Of a DNA stretch of 64,000 bases, positions 55,045 through 64,000 are shown one piece after another (position 1 is the stretch's first letter; each line of letters begins with the position of its first letter). Location: NCBI GenBank assembly GCA_016722375.1, contig JADKJG010000006.1:310001-374000 (forward strand). The letters run 5' to 3'. The translations under genes were made by a program, and so were the position numbers. The notes beneath the pieces were generated by a model. The model made no database searches. It had not been told where the DNA came from and worked only from the letters and a program-made list of their open reading frames with translations. The stretch comes from Bacteroidota bacterium. GTDB taxonomy: Bacteria; Bacteroidota; Bacteroidia; Chitinophagales; LD1.

Positions 55045-55231
55045 TGCGGACCGGACGGGTACAGTCTAGCCAATGGTAATTTACCACTGTTTTGTATAAC
55101 CTTGTATAAAGAATTCTCCTGAAGCAGGCCTGTCTTGCTTTACAGTCAAATGCACGGCACAAATGACGTAGGGGCGTTGGATACCAATGGTGAATCCTGC
55201 GGAAAAAAGTGTGTGTAAATGGTGTGTGTAG
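55045..55231. repeat. 187-bp dispersed repeat, copy 2
   Basis: Same orientation and length as 28156-28342, with one difference seen. A partial relative of its end (GTGTGTGTAAATAGTGTGTG) lies at about 54970-54989, so the word flanks this copy on both sides. It is placed between the broken excisionase-like gene and the T9SS protein cluster. Confidence 0.9.
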
Positions 55232-55281
55232 GCGGTAGTTGGCAGACCAGATATTCGGCGACCTAAACTTGTCTTACAAGA

Positions 55282-55293
55282 GGCGTATACGCC
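55282..55293. promoter_or_regulatory. 12-bp palindrome GGCGTATACGCC in the gap before the SET-like gene
   Basis: The 323-bp gap 55232-55554 contains this perfect palindrome. A wider inverted pair, TATTCGGCG (55252-55260) and CGCCGAATA (55290-55298), overlaps its right half. The rest is AT-rich leader. An operator or the remnant of a recombination site is possible. Confidence 0.35.
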
Positions 55294-55554
55294 GAATACA
55301 AATCAAAACCCTATGTTATAACACACAAAATAATTAACAAATTTTTTGTTTTATAAATAATGAATCTTAGGTTTGAATCACAATCAGCGGATTTGCACAC
55401 GGACTTGTCGCAAATAATTTAACATAAAAATGGACCCCTTCCGCTAATAAAGACGGAAGAAATTGATAGAATACATGTTGGTATGGTGGCTGTGATAAGA
55501 CAGCGATAGTGAGATGGAGTGTTAATCGTTTTAACTACATAAATCTACATAACT

Positions 55555-56122
55555 ATGCAAGAAACAACTTTACACCTATGGGGACGTGTATCCGCCCTTA
55601 CTTTTTCTCTTTTCTTCCTTTTTTTCTTACCGCAGGATGCAAAGGCGCAAACCAACCTTCCAAAGTATGACATGAAATTCCAGTTCCGCGATGGAAGTGG
55701 CCTGCTGAAAGACACGATGATGTCGAGGATTAAGTATAAGTTCTGGAGTAAATCCTCTTCCTATCCCGGTTATGTGAAGTGGAAAAAACCAACCCTTTGC
55801 CGTTTTACAGTCAAGTGTTGAAGGCGTGGGCTTGTTTTCAGATTCCACACATAGCTTCTCAACCGGTGATACCATCGGCTATGCGTTTTTCAAAATTGGT
55901 TCAACAGGCAGTTTTGACATAGATTTTATGGAATCGAATATAGGTTCCTTCATTAACGACTCACAGACTCCAAACATGGAGGTATTGCTCACGCCGAAAG
56001 GCTTGCTTCTAAGAGCGAAGCAAAGTATTGCTTCAACAACAGAACTCATGGCGAGCTATCGAGAAATCATTGACTTGTTCCCAAACGACAAGAGTATCCG
56101 GCGTTCTATTCAATATTGGTAA
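55555..56122 (+). CDS. Secreted SET-like domain protein (frame interrupted)
   Basis: Signal peptide (LTFSLFFLFFLPQDAKAQ) then about 155 residues. After restoring the frame at the A6 run 55783-55788 (one A too many), the C-terminal part reads like a small SET domain: SSVEGVGLFSDS at the start, GSFINDSQTPNMEV for the NHS..PN motif, and LLLRAKQSIASTTELMASY for the A..dI..GeEL...Y motif. SET proteins methylate lysines with SAM in the cytosol, so a signal peptide is odd. His of NHS is replaced by Asp. Function unknown. Confidence 0.6.
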
Positions 56123-56198
56123 AGCTCGTTCAAACTCAGCCTGAAAGCAATAATCATAGCCTCTGAAGTATATCTATTCACTGACAAAATCTAATTTA

Positions 56199-56469
56199 TG
56201 AAAAAGGAATTGACTCTATTGGATAGTCTTAAAAGATTGACAATCCTCGTTGTAATGGTATTGATAGGCGGGCAAGTGAGTTTGTAAAGTTGATAGAGGG
56301 AGAGTCTGGTTGGAATTTTCGTGACAAGGCTTTTGCTTTGTTGAAGGCGGAAGTTGTGCGGGATAAAATAGAAAACATGTGCCTCTTGTACGGCCTGCCC
56401 CAGCCGGATGTCGGTTTTCATGCAATATCAGATGCTGCCATTTACAATACTAGGGTCGCAAGCGTTTAA
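56199..56469 (+). pseudogene. Possible out-of-frame 5' part of the following surface-protein gene
   Basis: An ATG at 56199 starts a hydrophobic leader (MKKELTLLDSLKRLTILVV ...) that stops at about 56286. A second frame (EFVKLIEGESGWNFRDKAF ... YNTRVAS) covers 56278-56469. The third frame takes over by 56466 and runs to 58951. Each step is a one-base shift, so a single gene with two errors is the simplest reading. The leader as written is a weak signal peptide. Confidence 0.35.
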
Positions 56470-58951
56470 TCCCGGGCTCGTTCAGTTCCTGCTTGGTTTC
56501 TCCCCAACCGGAACCCTTTATGACAATCCATTTTCAGAATTGACCGAAGACGAACAGAACAATATTACCCTGATGATGAACTGGATATTGAATACAGAGA
56601 ATCCAAGTATAGCAGATTATGAAGACATGCTTGACCCGGATAATTTAGGGATGGCAGAAATCCCATCCACTTTTTGTGACGATTCCGATGACCAGAATAC
56701 CTGTCAGAAGCAGGTTACTTCCTTGGTGGTTACCACGAATATTACCGGCTTATTAGCCGAAATCCCTATTGAAGAAACAGGTGAGTTTGAGGGCTTTCGC
56801 TTTGAAGTGCTAAGTGCTTTTTTATTAAGCGATAATTGCTTTCAGGAGCTTCAATCCTACTACAGCTATCTGTTTACTGCGGAGGAAGAAGACGGATATG
56901 AGTTTGGTTTGATACCACTAACCGCTGGCGATGCCACCTATATTTCCCGAATAGTCTTCGATGATGATACTGTCTACACCACCATTGCCTATGCTTACAA
57001 TTACACCTCCTTGGAGGGGATAGAGTATGACGGAGGAGGAGAGTTTTCCTACCACGAAGGATTCCAACCAATTTCTTTAGACAGTGTTCTGTATAAGATG
57101 GGGCCAGTGTCCATTGACAGTAGTGGTCCGCTATCGTTTTGCGAAGGAAATAGCGTGACTTTATTTACGACTACAGAAGGTCTGAGTGATTTTATGTGGA
57201 GCAATGGAGATACCACAGAGTCTATTTTCGTGGATACTTCCGGAACTTATTCACTAAAAGTAAAAAAGCCATTTGGTTGCTACTGGACTTCCAGTCTAGA
57301 AACAGAGGTAAATGTTCACCCGCTGCCCGAAGCACCCACTCCTCCCACCCCACAAAGTTCTTGCAGCGACACTGCCGTACTGTTTGTATTTGATAGTATC
57401 CTAGCCGGAAGCGGTGGCAATCAAATTGAATGGGCATTGAGTAGTTCGTTTGACACCTCAGAAATAATTGAAAGCAATGGCAGCATCAATCTATTGGTTG
57501 AATCAGGAGCAATAGATACTCTCTGGATGCGAAGCAGGGATAGCGTGACCGGTTGTGTGAGTGAAAGTGTTAACATAATAGGCGCGGTTAGTTATTCTCC
57601 TATATTGGCAATCGAAGGTGACTCGGTGATTGCTCTTGATGAGAGTTTATGTTATCAAGCGATAACTACTGATTCCGCAGGAATAAACTACTCAATTATT
57701 CAGGGAAATGCAGTAATTGATTCGACGAGTGGCTGTATCTATGGGTATAGCGAGAGCTTCACAATTCGATGTACTGTTACTAGTGGTTTTTGTAGTTCAA
57801 GCATTTTAGATAAAACAGTATGGGTTATCCAACCTCCAATTGTTCCCGGTGTGCAAACTTCAACTGGCGATACATCTGTTATTTTCATTATGGATTACAT
57901 ACAACCTGGGATTGGGGGAGATCAACTCCAGTGGTCGTTTGATAGCTTATTTTCAACTGCATATATAATAGATACACCTACCTTTTTTCATATCACATTA
58001 CCTTCTGACACAGAAATTATTATTTGGGTAAGGACTAGAAACAGTAACCTCCACATAGTCAGTAAATCTGAGAAAAGCAAGTTGAGAAATAAGAGAAGTT
58101 TGTTGGATGATGATGACCCCTATTTTTTTAATGTATCCCATCATGGTCTTACAAATATACTTGCCACTAGCTGTAATCCTCAATATGTATATGTCCCAAA
58201 ATGTTCGGATTACGACTATCGAATTTTAGATTACGATGGGAACGAATTTACCGCTAGTACAGCGCAGAACATGGGAATTGAAGTCTGGTATTTTTCCTTC
58301 CATTACCTTGCTACAAATAACTGGTATACCACTCCTGTAGATGCTACTCAATCTTCACAATATCCATTTAAGCATTCTTTCGAAGAATCAGGGGCAGTTG
58401 AAATTCATGTAGCTGGTCGCAGCAATACTACCGCGGGATTTCAATTGTCATGCACCATGCTTCTTTACGTTTACCCGCAAGAACCAGATTTAGATTTTAC
58501 ATTTAACGACAATGTGTGTCCTTGTGAGGAGGTATGCCTGAATTTATCCACAAATTACCCCTCGAAACTTTTTGACATCCATGTTCTGGAGTGGGATTTA
58601 GGAACCGGTACACCTTATGCAGGAAATCCCTATTGCTTTATACCCAGTAACGATTTAGGGTGGACAGCAGGCGAGCATACAATTACTTTAAAGTCCTCTA
58701 CGATTTGTCCTTCCGCTTCACCGATTAACAAACAAGAGGTTGAAACATTAACAATTGTAAATCCGCCATTATCCTTTTCTGAGGATATATCCTGTGCGAC
58801 GGTGAATTTTACAGCGAGTAGCAGTTGTGCAGCGTCCTATCAATGGTATTTTGGAGATGGAGATGGCAATCATTCGAACGTTCAGAATCCAAGTTTTACC
58901 TATCTACAGTCTGGTACCTATAGTGTGACCTTGGTAAATCATCTCTGTTAG
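56408..58951 (+). CDS. Surface protein with Ig-like and PKD domains, N-terminal segment
   Basis: 847 codons open. The frame start has no leader, so the true N-terminus is probably upstream. Contents in order: a region of unknown fold to about 240; an Ig-like domain with SFCEGNSVTLFTTT ... MWSNGDTTESIFVDTSGTYSLKV, typical of Bacteroidota adhesins; further similar beta domains; and a PKD domain at the end (YQWYFGDGDGNHSNVQNPSFTYLQSGTYSVTLV). It stops at 58951 within the expected end of the PKD domain, and the following frame begins a beta-helix. It is therefore probably the front of one very large T9SS protein. Confidence 0.6.
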   Translation: MSVFMQYQMLPFTILGSQAFNPGLVQFLLGFSPTGTLYDNPFSELTEDEQNNITLMMNWILNTENPSIADYEDMLDPDNLGMAEIPSTFCDDSDDQNTCQKQVTSLVVTTNITGLLAEIPIEETGEFEGFRFEVLSAFLLSDNCFQELQSYYSYLFTAEEEDGYEFGLIPLTAGDATYISRIVFDDDTVYTTIAYAYNYTSLEGIEYDGGGEFSYHEGFQPISLDSVLYKMGPVSIDSSGPLSFCEGNSVTLFTTTEGLSDFMWSNGDTTESIFVDTSGTYSLKVKKPFGCYWTSSLETEVNVHPLPEAPTPPTPQSSCSDTAVLFVFDSILAGSGGNQIEWALSSSFDTSEIIESNGSINLLVESGAIDTLWMRSRDSVTGCVSESVNIIGAVSYSPILAIEGDSVIALDESLCYQAITTDSAGINYSIIQGNAVIDSTSGCIYGYSESFTIRCTVTSGFCSSSILDKTVWVIQPPIVPGVQTSTGDTSVIFIMDYIQPGIGGDQLQWSFDSLFSTAYIIDTPTFFHITLPSDTEIIIWVRTRNSNLHIVSKSEKSKLRNKRSLLDDDDPYFFNVSHHGLTNILATSCNPQYVYVPKCSDYDYRILDYDGNEFTASTAQNMGIEVWYFSFHYLATNNWYTTPVDATQSSQYPFKHSFEESGAVEIHVAGRSNTTAGFQLSCTMLLYVYPQEPDLDFTFNDNVCPCEEVCLNLSTNYPSKLFDIHVLEWDLGTGTPYAGNPYCFIPSNDLGWTAGEHTITLKSSTICPSASPINKQEVETLTIVNPPLSFSEDISCATVNFTASSSCAASYQWYFGDGDGNHSNVQNPSFTYLQSGTYSVTLVNHLC

Positions 58952-58998
58952 AGGCTTGCGATGATAATCTCTGGAGAGGCATTGAACTTCAGGAAGGG

Positions 58999-61779
58999 GT
59001 GTCAAGCGGAATCTATACCTTTGAAAATCCGTCTATTCAAATTGACCAATCTGAAATTCGAGATGCGCAATATGCAATTTGGATAAAAGAATATGACAGA
59101 TACTCAATCAGTCAATCAAGGTTTATAAATAATTTTGTTGGTTGTTATTTTAGTGGATTGAGTGAAGAGGCATTAACTCAGGTGTATTCATCTGGGTCAT
59201 TTATACGCAACTGGTTCGAGGGAGTCTCAAACATATTACCGCCTTATTCAACTATGGCTAACACCACGACACAACCCAGTGCCGCAGAAGTGTCTTCTGC
59301 GCTTCAATCATGGGCAGGAGTTCAGCTCGACAATATAAATTTGATAACGATAGGCTCCTCTTCCGGACTTCCGACCGTTTATTCAAATATTTTCAAGAAT
59401 TTAGCAAACGGAATCGTTTCCCGTAATTCGAATCTTAATGTTACGCGAAACTTCTTCTTCAACATCAGTAGCTCTTATCTCGGGTATCTTCCGTTAAGTA
59501 CTACCCTGTTCAATGGCAACGGTATTGCAGCTACCGGTTCGTACCGCGACGGCTGGGCATTTAATCGGTGGATGTATGAAGAAGGGTTTGCTGGTTATCT
59601 TACCAATAATGCGGGTCCTCCTACTTTTGTCAATTGCTTTCAAGGTATAGGAGCCGATAACATGACTATAGAGGCAATTGTCAATAAAATGTATAACACC
59701 GGAACCGGTGTTCGACTTAGCAATTCAAGAAACGGGAGTGTACGTTTGTGGGATAATAGGATTCGCGCTTCCACAGGTATTATATCTACGCAGAATAGCC
59801 CTGGGCTTATTGCAATTCAGCAAAACAGAATTGAGGTGGCAGGGACCGGTATCGGATGGCTCGGAGGACACCGGAGCGGTATTACTTTATGGGATTATCC
59901 CATCTATTCACCTTCACTTCCAACCGCTTCTATCATGGAGAACTTTATAACACTCAACAATTTTGCACATGCAGACGTTTCGCTTAATTCTGTCCATCGG
60001 GCCAGATGCCTCAACAATACCGTTGAAATGAATGTCCCGGATTTTAATTATTTCGGGTTGGAGTATAACGCCTGTACCGACTTGACCGATGCTTATAATT
60101 ATATTTATTCAACAGGAACAGATGTGCATTTTTTGAATGCTGACTTACCTGTAGGGATCCATTCTCATTATACCTTCGGTTCACGCAATCTGACTCTGCA
60201 CCAGTGCAACAGCGTTAAAGACATCAATATAGGAATGAGGTTTTCGATGTTTAATAATAGTGCCGATATAACAGGTAACCTGTTTAATTATGACAGAGAC
60301 CAACTTATGGCGGATGGGGGTAGTAATGTAGGTTTGTTTATTGACCAAGATGCCAGTTTAGATCCTCAACCATTTATGGCGAATTTATGGCATAATCAAA
60401 ATGATTATGGCGTCAATGGTGCTCGATGTAATGGACCTTTAGTTAGATTTGATGTTGGTAACAATGACGTAAATCTGATGCCTCCCGATGTATTTCCTCT
60501 ATTCGGATTCTTTTTTGGTCCGCAAAATCACACTGATGACAACCCATGTGAAGAAGAGCAGATGCATGGTAAAAGAGAGGCCCTCAGCCAGTATGACAAT
60601 AAGGTGATCGAGGATAGTATTCATTATAACCGCTTCGATGAAGAAATGAAATGGCAGAGCGGGAAATTGGTATATCAGAAATTAAGAGAATCTCCTTCAC
60701 TCATTGATAGCGCTGTTAATGGTTGGCAGTTTTATAACGAAAAGGAAGTCGGTGTAACTGGTATGTTGGCACGTATGGATGAACTGATTAGTGTGGCATT
60801 GACACCTGACAGTGTGATGCTAGAACAATTGATGGCCTTGCAGGACAGCATTGGTGCATTTTTGATGGTGATGCGGCAATCAGACAGCACCAGAACCCGC
60901 TTAGCACGCGGGGCGCTTTATGAAGCGGATAGCATTGCAAACGAGGAGCTGATGGCGCTATATGGGTGGGTGTGGCCATATACGGAAGGTGCTCCTAATA
61001 TGGACAGCCTGCTTCTAGATTCTTTGATGTCATATTTAATCAGCGATACAAGTACGCCCGAGGCCCCAGATACAACAGCACTAAGCCTGCTGAACAGCCA
61101 AATTTATTTTGCTGATTCGCTGATTTGGGCTTATACCCATAGCTATGACAGTATAAAACACGTAATGGATAGCACCCGTAATGGAAAAATTCTTGAGGCA
61201 TTGGACAGCAATGAAGCTATTACACCAACCATGCCCATCGAGGCGGGCTATAAGGATGTCAATACCATTTACCTGAACACCCTGGCAAGAGATAATAACG
61301 CTTTTGACAGTACGCAATTGACCCGGCTCCGTCAATTAGCATCCCGCTGCCCAATGAGGGGAGGCGAGGCGGTGTTCCGCGCGCGAGCTATGCTGGCTTT
61401 AGTAGTAGATACATTCTATGATGACGATGCAATTTGTGCTACCGATACGCTGGCTTATAGCGGAAAGAAGGGGAAAGAGGAGCCTGAAAAACAACAGCCG
61501 TTAGCGAATGAAAAGGATGCGGAAGAAGAATTGAAAGTAGCCTTGTATCCTAATCCAGCGATGGACTTCGCTTTTATTCAACTGAACAAGGAAGTGTCGC
61601 CGTTACAGCTAAAAATAACAGATGCAGTAGGTAAAGAAGTATTTAATGAGCGAATTACTACCTCGAATGGCAGATATAAAATAAACACTTCATCATTTAA
61701 CAGTGGAATATACTTAATAGGATTATACAGTTCCGAAGGCAAAGCATATAGCGGCAAACTAAGTATCTTTATGAAATGA
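58999..61779 (+). CDS. Right-handed beta-helix protein with T9SS sorting domain, C-terminal segment
   Basis: The frame is open from 58924 (SSLLEACDDNLWRGIELQEG), with a GTG at 58999 as nominal start. Residues 1-480 have the short repeated strands of a parallel beta-helix (SEIRDAQYAIWI, NRIEVAGTGIGWLG, NSVKDINIGMRF), often carbohydrate-binding or lyase-like. A helical, Asp/Ser/Leu-rich region (about 500-820, many 'DS' dipeptides such as MDSLLLDSLMSY) follows, then a T9SS sorting domain (VALYPNPAMDFAFIQL ... NSGIYLIGLYS). Lacking a signal peptide, it is best read as the continuation of the preceding frame. Confidence 0.7.
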   Translation: MSSGIYTFENPSIQIDQSEIRDAQYAIWIKEYDRYSISQSRFINNFVGCYFSGLSEEALTQVYSSGSFIRNWFEGVSNILPPYSTMANTTTQPSAAEVSSALQSWAGVQLDNINLITIGSSSGLPTVYSNIFKNLANGIVSRNSNLNVTRNFFFNISSSYLGYLPLSTTLFNGNGIAATGSYRDGWAFNRWMYEEGFAGYLTNNAGPPTFVNCFQGIGADNMTIEAIVNKMYNTGTGVRLSNSRNGSVRLWDNRIRASTGIISTQNSPGLIAIQQNRIEVAGTGIGWLGGHRSGITLWDYPIYSPSLPTASIMENFITLNNFAHADVSLNSVHRARCLNNTVEMNVPDFNYFGLEYNACTDLTDAYNYIYSTGTDVHFLNADLPVGIHSHYTFGSRNLTLHQCNSVKDINIGMRFSMFNNSADITGNLFNYDRDQLMADGGSNVGLFIDQDASLDPQPFMANLWHNQNDYGVNGARCNGPLVRFDVGNNDVNLMPPDVFPLFGFFFGPQNHTDDNPCEEEQMHGKREALSQYDNKVIEDSIHYNRFDEEMKWQSGKLVYQKLRESPSLIDSAVNGWQFYNEKEVGVTGMLARMDELISVALTPDSVMLEQLMALQDSIGAFLMVMRQSDSTRTRLARGALYEADSIANEELMALYGWVWPYTEGAPNMDSLLLDSLMSYLISDTSTPEAPDTTALSLLNSQIYFADSLIWAYTHSYDSIKHVMDSTRNGKILEALDSNEAITPTMPIEAGYKDVNTIYLNTLARDNNAFDSTQLTRLRQLASRCPMRGGEAVFRARAMLALVVDTFYDDDAICATDTLAYSGKKGKEEPEKQQPLANEKDAEEELKVALYPNPAMDFAFIQLNKEVSPLQLKITDAVGKEVFNERITTSNGRYKINTSSFNSGIYLIGLYSSEGKAYSGKLSIFMK

Positions 61780-63344
61780 TAATTGCAAAACGGTACTTCA
61801 TCTTTGTCCTTTGTTTTTGTTTTTTACTCTTTGAGACAGGAGCCCAGAAGCATGACTATATTTGGCTAAGTGGTTATGATGCATATCCACATCCTGTTTA
61901 TAATGAATTGGACAGTTTTTATTGGGCTACAACTGTCTTGAATTTTAATCATGAACCGGTAAGCGTTAATATTGATTCTGTATCAATGAGTTTTGACAGA
62001 ACCAATACAAGCTATGCAGACAATGACGGGGCTTTATTATTTTATACCAACGGAATATTTATTGCCAATGCGTTGAATGATACCATAGAAAATAGTGACA
62101 GTTTGAATGCTGGTTGGTTCCAGTATATATGGGATCCGACCGTTCAGAATATGGGGTATAGAAACGAACAGGGGATATTAGCTTTTCAGGACTTAGTAAA
62201 TCCGAACAACTATTATCTAATTCATTCCTTTAATGACAAGGTGTTATTTCCCGCTGGGGTTTATACACGCAATATCCTAGTTACATATCTGGATATGACA
62301 GCTAATAACGGTCATGGGAAAGTACTTTATAAGAACCAAGAGATACTAAACAATAATCTTGGCTCGGCGTTAGCCGCTACCAGACATGGTAACGGAGAGT
62401 ACTGGTGGATTTTAGTACAGAAGCGCAACTCAAATTGTTATTATCGGATACTGATAGATGAGAGGGGACCTCATATTTATTCTGATTCTATTTGTTTGGG
62501 TTCTGTTGTTAATGACAATGATTATGGGGCCGCGTGTTTTTCGCCAGACGGCAGTAAGTATGTTTATATGAGCTATTACACCGGTATCAATATTTATGAT
62601 TTCGACCGGTGTAGCGGCTTATTAAGTAATCCAGTAAATATTTCCTTACCGGTTTTAGTAGATTCGGGCTGGGCCGTCAGAGGTGTTGCTATATCGCCTA
62701 ATAGTCATTATTTATATGCATCGCTTACAAAACATCTATATCAATTTGACTTATGGGATGCAGACATTGCTTCCAGTATAGACACAATTGGAGTTTACGA
62801 TGGCTATCATTTACCTCGCTTCAATGTTCTGCAAAGTCTTTTCCATGCTGCTCAAATTGCTCCTGATGGTAAAATATATATCAGTTGCGGCAACAGTATG
62901 CAGTTTTACCATGTTATCAATGATCCTGATAGGAAAGGGGATTCGTGCCATTTTGTCCAGCGAGGGCTAACATTACCAAGCCAGAGTTTGGGTGTTCCAA
63001 GTTTTCCTAATTACCGGCTAGGGAAATTGGCGGGGAGTGAATGTGATACAATTACCGGTTTGAGTGAAATGGGAAGAACAGAAAAAGAAAACGTGCTGAG
63101 AGTATTTCCAAATCCAGCAACAACAGATGTTACTGTTGATTATGGTTTTACTGATTGGAGTAAATCTGGAAATGTAACAATGGATGTAACGAATGAGTTA
63201 GGGCAGATAGTTTGGCAGCAAAGGTTGCCACAATATAGCGGGTTTCAAAGGGTAAATGTTTCTTCTTACCCTTCGGGCATCTACATTACTTATATCAAAC
63301 GCAACAACCAAATCATTGCCACAGCCAAGTTTGCGAAGCAGTAA
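61776..63344 (+). CDS. Secreted WD40/PD40-like protein with T9SS sorting domain
   Basis: 522 residues. Signal peptide (YFIFVLCFCFLLFETGAQ), then a beta-propeller-like body with PD40-type turns (ACFSPDGSKYVYMSY, AISPNSHYLYASL, AQIAPDGKIYISC). This arrangement is common in Bacteroidota gliding or surface proteins. The C-terminus is a T9SS sorting domain (VLRVFPNPATTDVTV ... YPSGIYITYIKRN). It overlaps the preceding gene by 4 nt, so the two are co-translated. Confidence 0.8.
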   Translation: MIIAKRYFIFVLCFCFLLFETGAQKHDYIWLSGYDAYPHPVYNELDSFYWATTVLNFNHEPVSVNIDSVSMSFDRTNTSYADNDGALLFYTNGIFIANALNDTIENSDSLNAGWFQYIWDPTVQNMGYRNEQGILAFQDLVNPNNYYLIHSFNDKVLFPAGVYTRNILVTYLDMTANNGHGKVLYKNQEILNNNLGSALAATRHGNGEYWWILVQKRNSNCYYRILIDERGPHIYSDSICLGSVVNDNDYGAACFSPDGSKYVYMSYYTGINIYDFDRCSGLLSNPVNISLPVLVDSGWAVRGVAISPNSHYLYASLTKHLYQFDLWDADIASSIDTIGVYDGYHLPRFNVLQSLFHAAQIAPDGKIYISCGNSMQFYHVINDPDRKGDSCHFVQRGLTLPSQSLGVPSFPNYRLGKLAGSECDTITGLSEMGRTEKENVLRVFPNPATTDVTVDYGFTDWSKSGNVTMDVTNELGQIVWQQRLPQYSGFQRVNVSSYPSGIYITYIKRNNQIIATAKFAKQ

Positions 63345-63395
63345 CCATAATGTTACCCCCTCTCACACCACACACTATACTTGCGTCCAAAAAAC

Positions 63396-63872
63396 ATGGA
63401 CACCATCGAATTCATCCGCCGTTATCCGGTGTATCTGGCCCAACTCGAAAGAGTGGTGAAGCCGGAATACCACGTTATCATAACAACCCTTAGAGACATT
63501 GACCCTCATGACATTATTAAGCCACAGCACTACTTTAACAGCGAGGCAGAGGCAATTGGCCTTGTCTTCACCCTATTCCAGAAGAAATTAAATTCTCTAC
63601 CTGACACGGGCAAAGATTCAAATGCAGAACTACAAACCCAGATTGACACGGCCAAGAATATTCTTTCTGAAAATGGCATACAATCAACTGGCTTGTGGTG
63701 TATTGAGGATATAATAGACAAAGCAAAAGAGATGAAAATACAGTGCGGCAAGAAAGACGCTCAAACGATACTGACTAGGATAGAAAATGAATTTGATGCC
63801 GAGTTCGGAATAAACTGGCAAACGATAGCGGACGGCATACGCGAGTATTTCCAAGAAAAGAATGAAAAGTGA
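63396..63872 (+). CDS. Hypothetical cytosolic protein
   Basis: 158 residues from the ATG at 63396 (MDTIEFIRRYPVYLAQLER). An in-frame upstream start at 63381 adds five residues. Charged and mostly helical, without signal peptide, cysteine pairs or catalytic motifs I recognise. The spacing of 51 nt from the T9SS gene allows co-transcription. Confidence 0.5.
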   Translation: MDTIEFIRRYPVYLAQLERVVKPEYHVIITTLRDIDPHDIIKPQHYFNSEAEAIGLVFTLFQKKLNSLPDTGKDSNAELQTQIDTAKNILSENGIQSTGLWCIEDIIDKAKEMKIQCGKKDAQTILTRIENEFDAEFGINWQTIADGIREYFQEKNEK

Positions 63873-63892
63873 AACCAAGTAAACATACCATC

Positions 63893-64000
63893 ATGTTATT
63901 GCCGCTTTCATCAACGGATAACTTCTGCATTGTATCGGCCTATCTTCACGAAAAGACTGCCGAAGTGAACCAGTTATCCCATTCACAACTAAAGACAAAG
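63893..64000 (+). CDS. Possible start of a further gene, cut by the window edge
   Basis: ATG at 63893 opens 36 codons to the edge (MLLPLSSTDNFCIVSAYLH ...), 20 nt after the previous stop. Too short to identify. Confidence 0.35.
   Translation, partial: MLLPLSSTDNFCIVSAYLHEKTAEVNQLSHSQLKTK

Noticed and set aside
56191..56425. Minus-strand frames opposite the start of the surface-protein gene
   Set aside because: They are low-complexity antisense frames without family features; plus-strand pieces there give a coherent protein after frame correction.

Overview
The window looks like a chromosomal segment of a Bacteroidota bacterium, probably of the Chitinophagales/Sphingobacteriia type. The evidence is a type IX secretion (T9SS) PorV-like/PorU-like pair, several surface proteins with 'PNP' T9SS C-terminal sorting domains, the Bacteroidota atpB-E-F-H-A order with a signal-peptide-bearing subunit a, and Bacteroidota-style QueA and DUF6427 genes. 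I saw no rRNA, tRNA or CRISPR array.

Layout. (1) 1-7.3 kb: 5' part of glyA, a diheme cytochrome c, a CoA-binding protein, and the ATP synthase genes atpB-atpE-atpF-atpH-atpA on the minus strand, with hairpin terminators. (2) 7.3-28 kb: housekeeping genes (hutH, purQ, queA, mnmA) mixed with secreted proteins: a leucine-rich-repeat protein, a subtilase, a PorV-like protein and a 1700-residue C25 peptidase. (3) 28.1-30 kb: a mobile-DNA border with a 187-bp repeat, an IS5-type element, a 21-bp-period tandem array, a mini-element with the IS ends, and a truncated SMR transporter gene. (4) 30.0-54.5 kb: an anaerobic aromatic-degradation island of two divergent operons. (5) 54.5-64 kb: a broken excisionase-like gene, the second 187-bp repeat copy, and more secreted T9SS proteins, one with a SET-like domain.

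The island is the main finding. The leftward operon encodes a class I ATP-dependent benzoyl-CoA reductase (bcrC, bcrB, bcrA, bcrD) and the enzymes that convert its dienoyl-CoA product to an open-chain acyl-CoA and on to beta-oxidation: dienoyl-CoA hydratase, 6-hydroxy-enoyl-CoA dehydrogenase, 6-oxo-enoyl-CoA hydrolase, thiolase, and a fused 3-hydroxyacyl-CoA dehydrogenase/enoyl-CoA hydratase. It also carries an acyl-CoA ligase and a second, uncharacterised dehydratase-type module: one HgdB/BcrB-like subunit and an ATPase activase fused to a ketopantoate-reductase-like domain. The rightward operon encodes a 4-hydroxybenzoyl-CoA reductase (2Fe-2S and Mo subunits fused, plus an HcrB with the diagnostic 4Fe-4S loop), its Mo-cofactor maturation proteins (MocA-like, XdhC), an SDR, a U32-family Fe-S protein, a ferredoxin, a DUF302 protein and a hemerythrin. 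A CTTGTAA-N4-TTACAAG dyad lies between the operons. The island is bracketed by two 187-bp direct repeats with one difference, 26.9 kb apart.

Several conserved genes are broken by single-base shifts, mostly in short homopolymers (LRR protein, PorV-like, transposase, bcrB, hcrA, SET protein, the large T9SS protein). That pattern fits sequencing error at least as well as gene decay. One lesion differs: an in-frame TAA replaces the conserved Gln of the GGTQR motif in the dehydrogenase/hydratase fusion. Two degenerate arrays, each about eleven 21-bp units with internal dyads, are unexplained by any gene.
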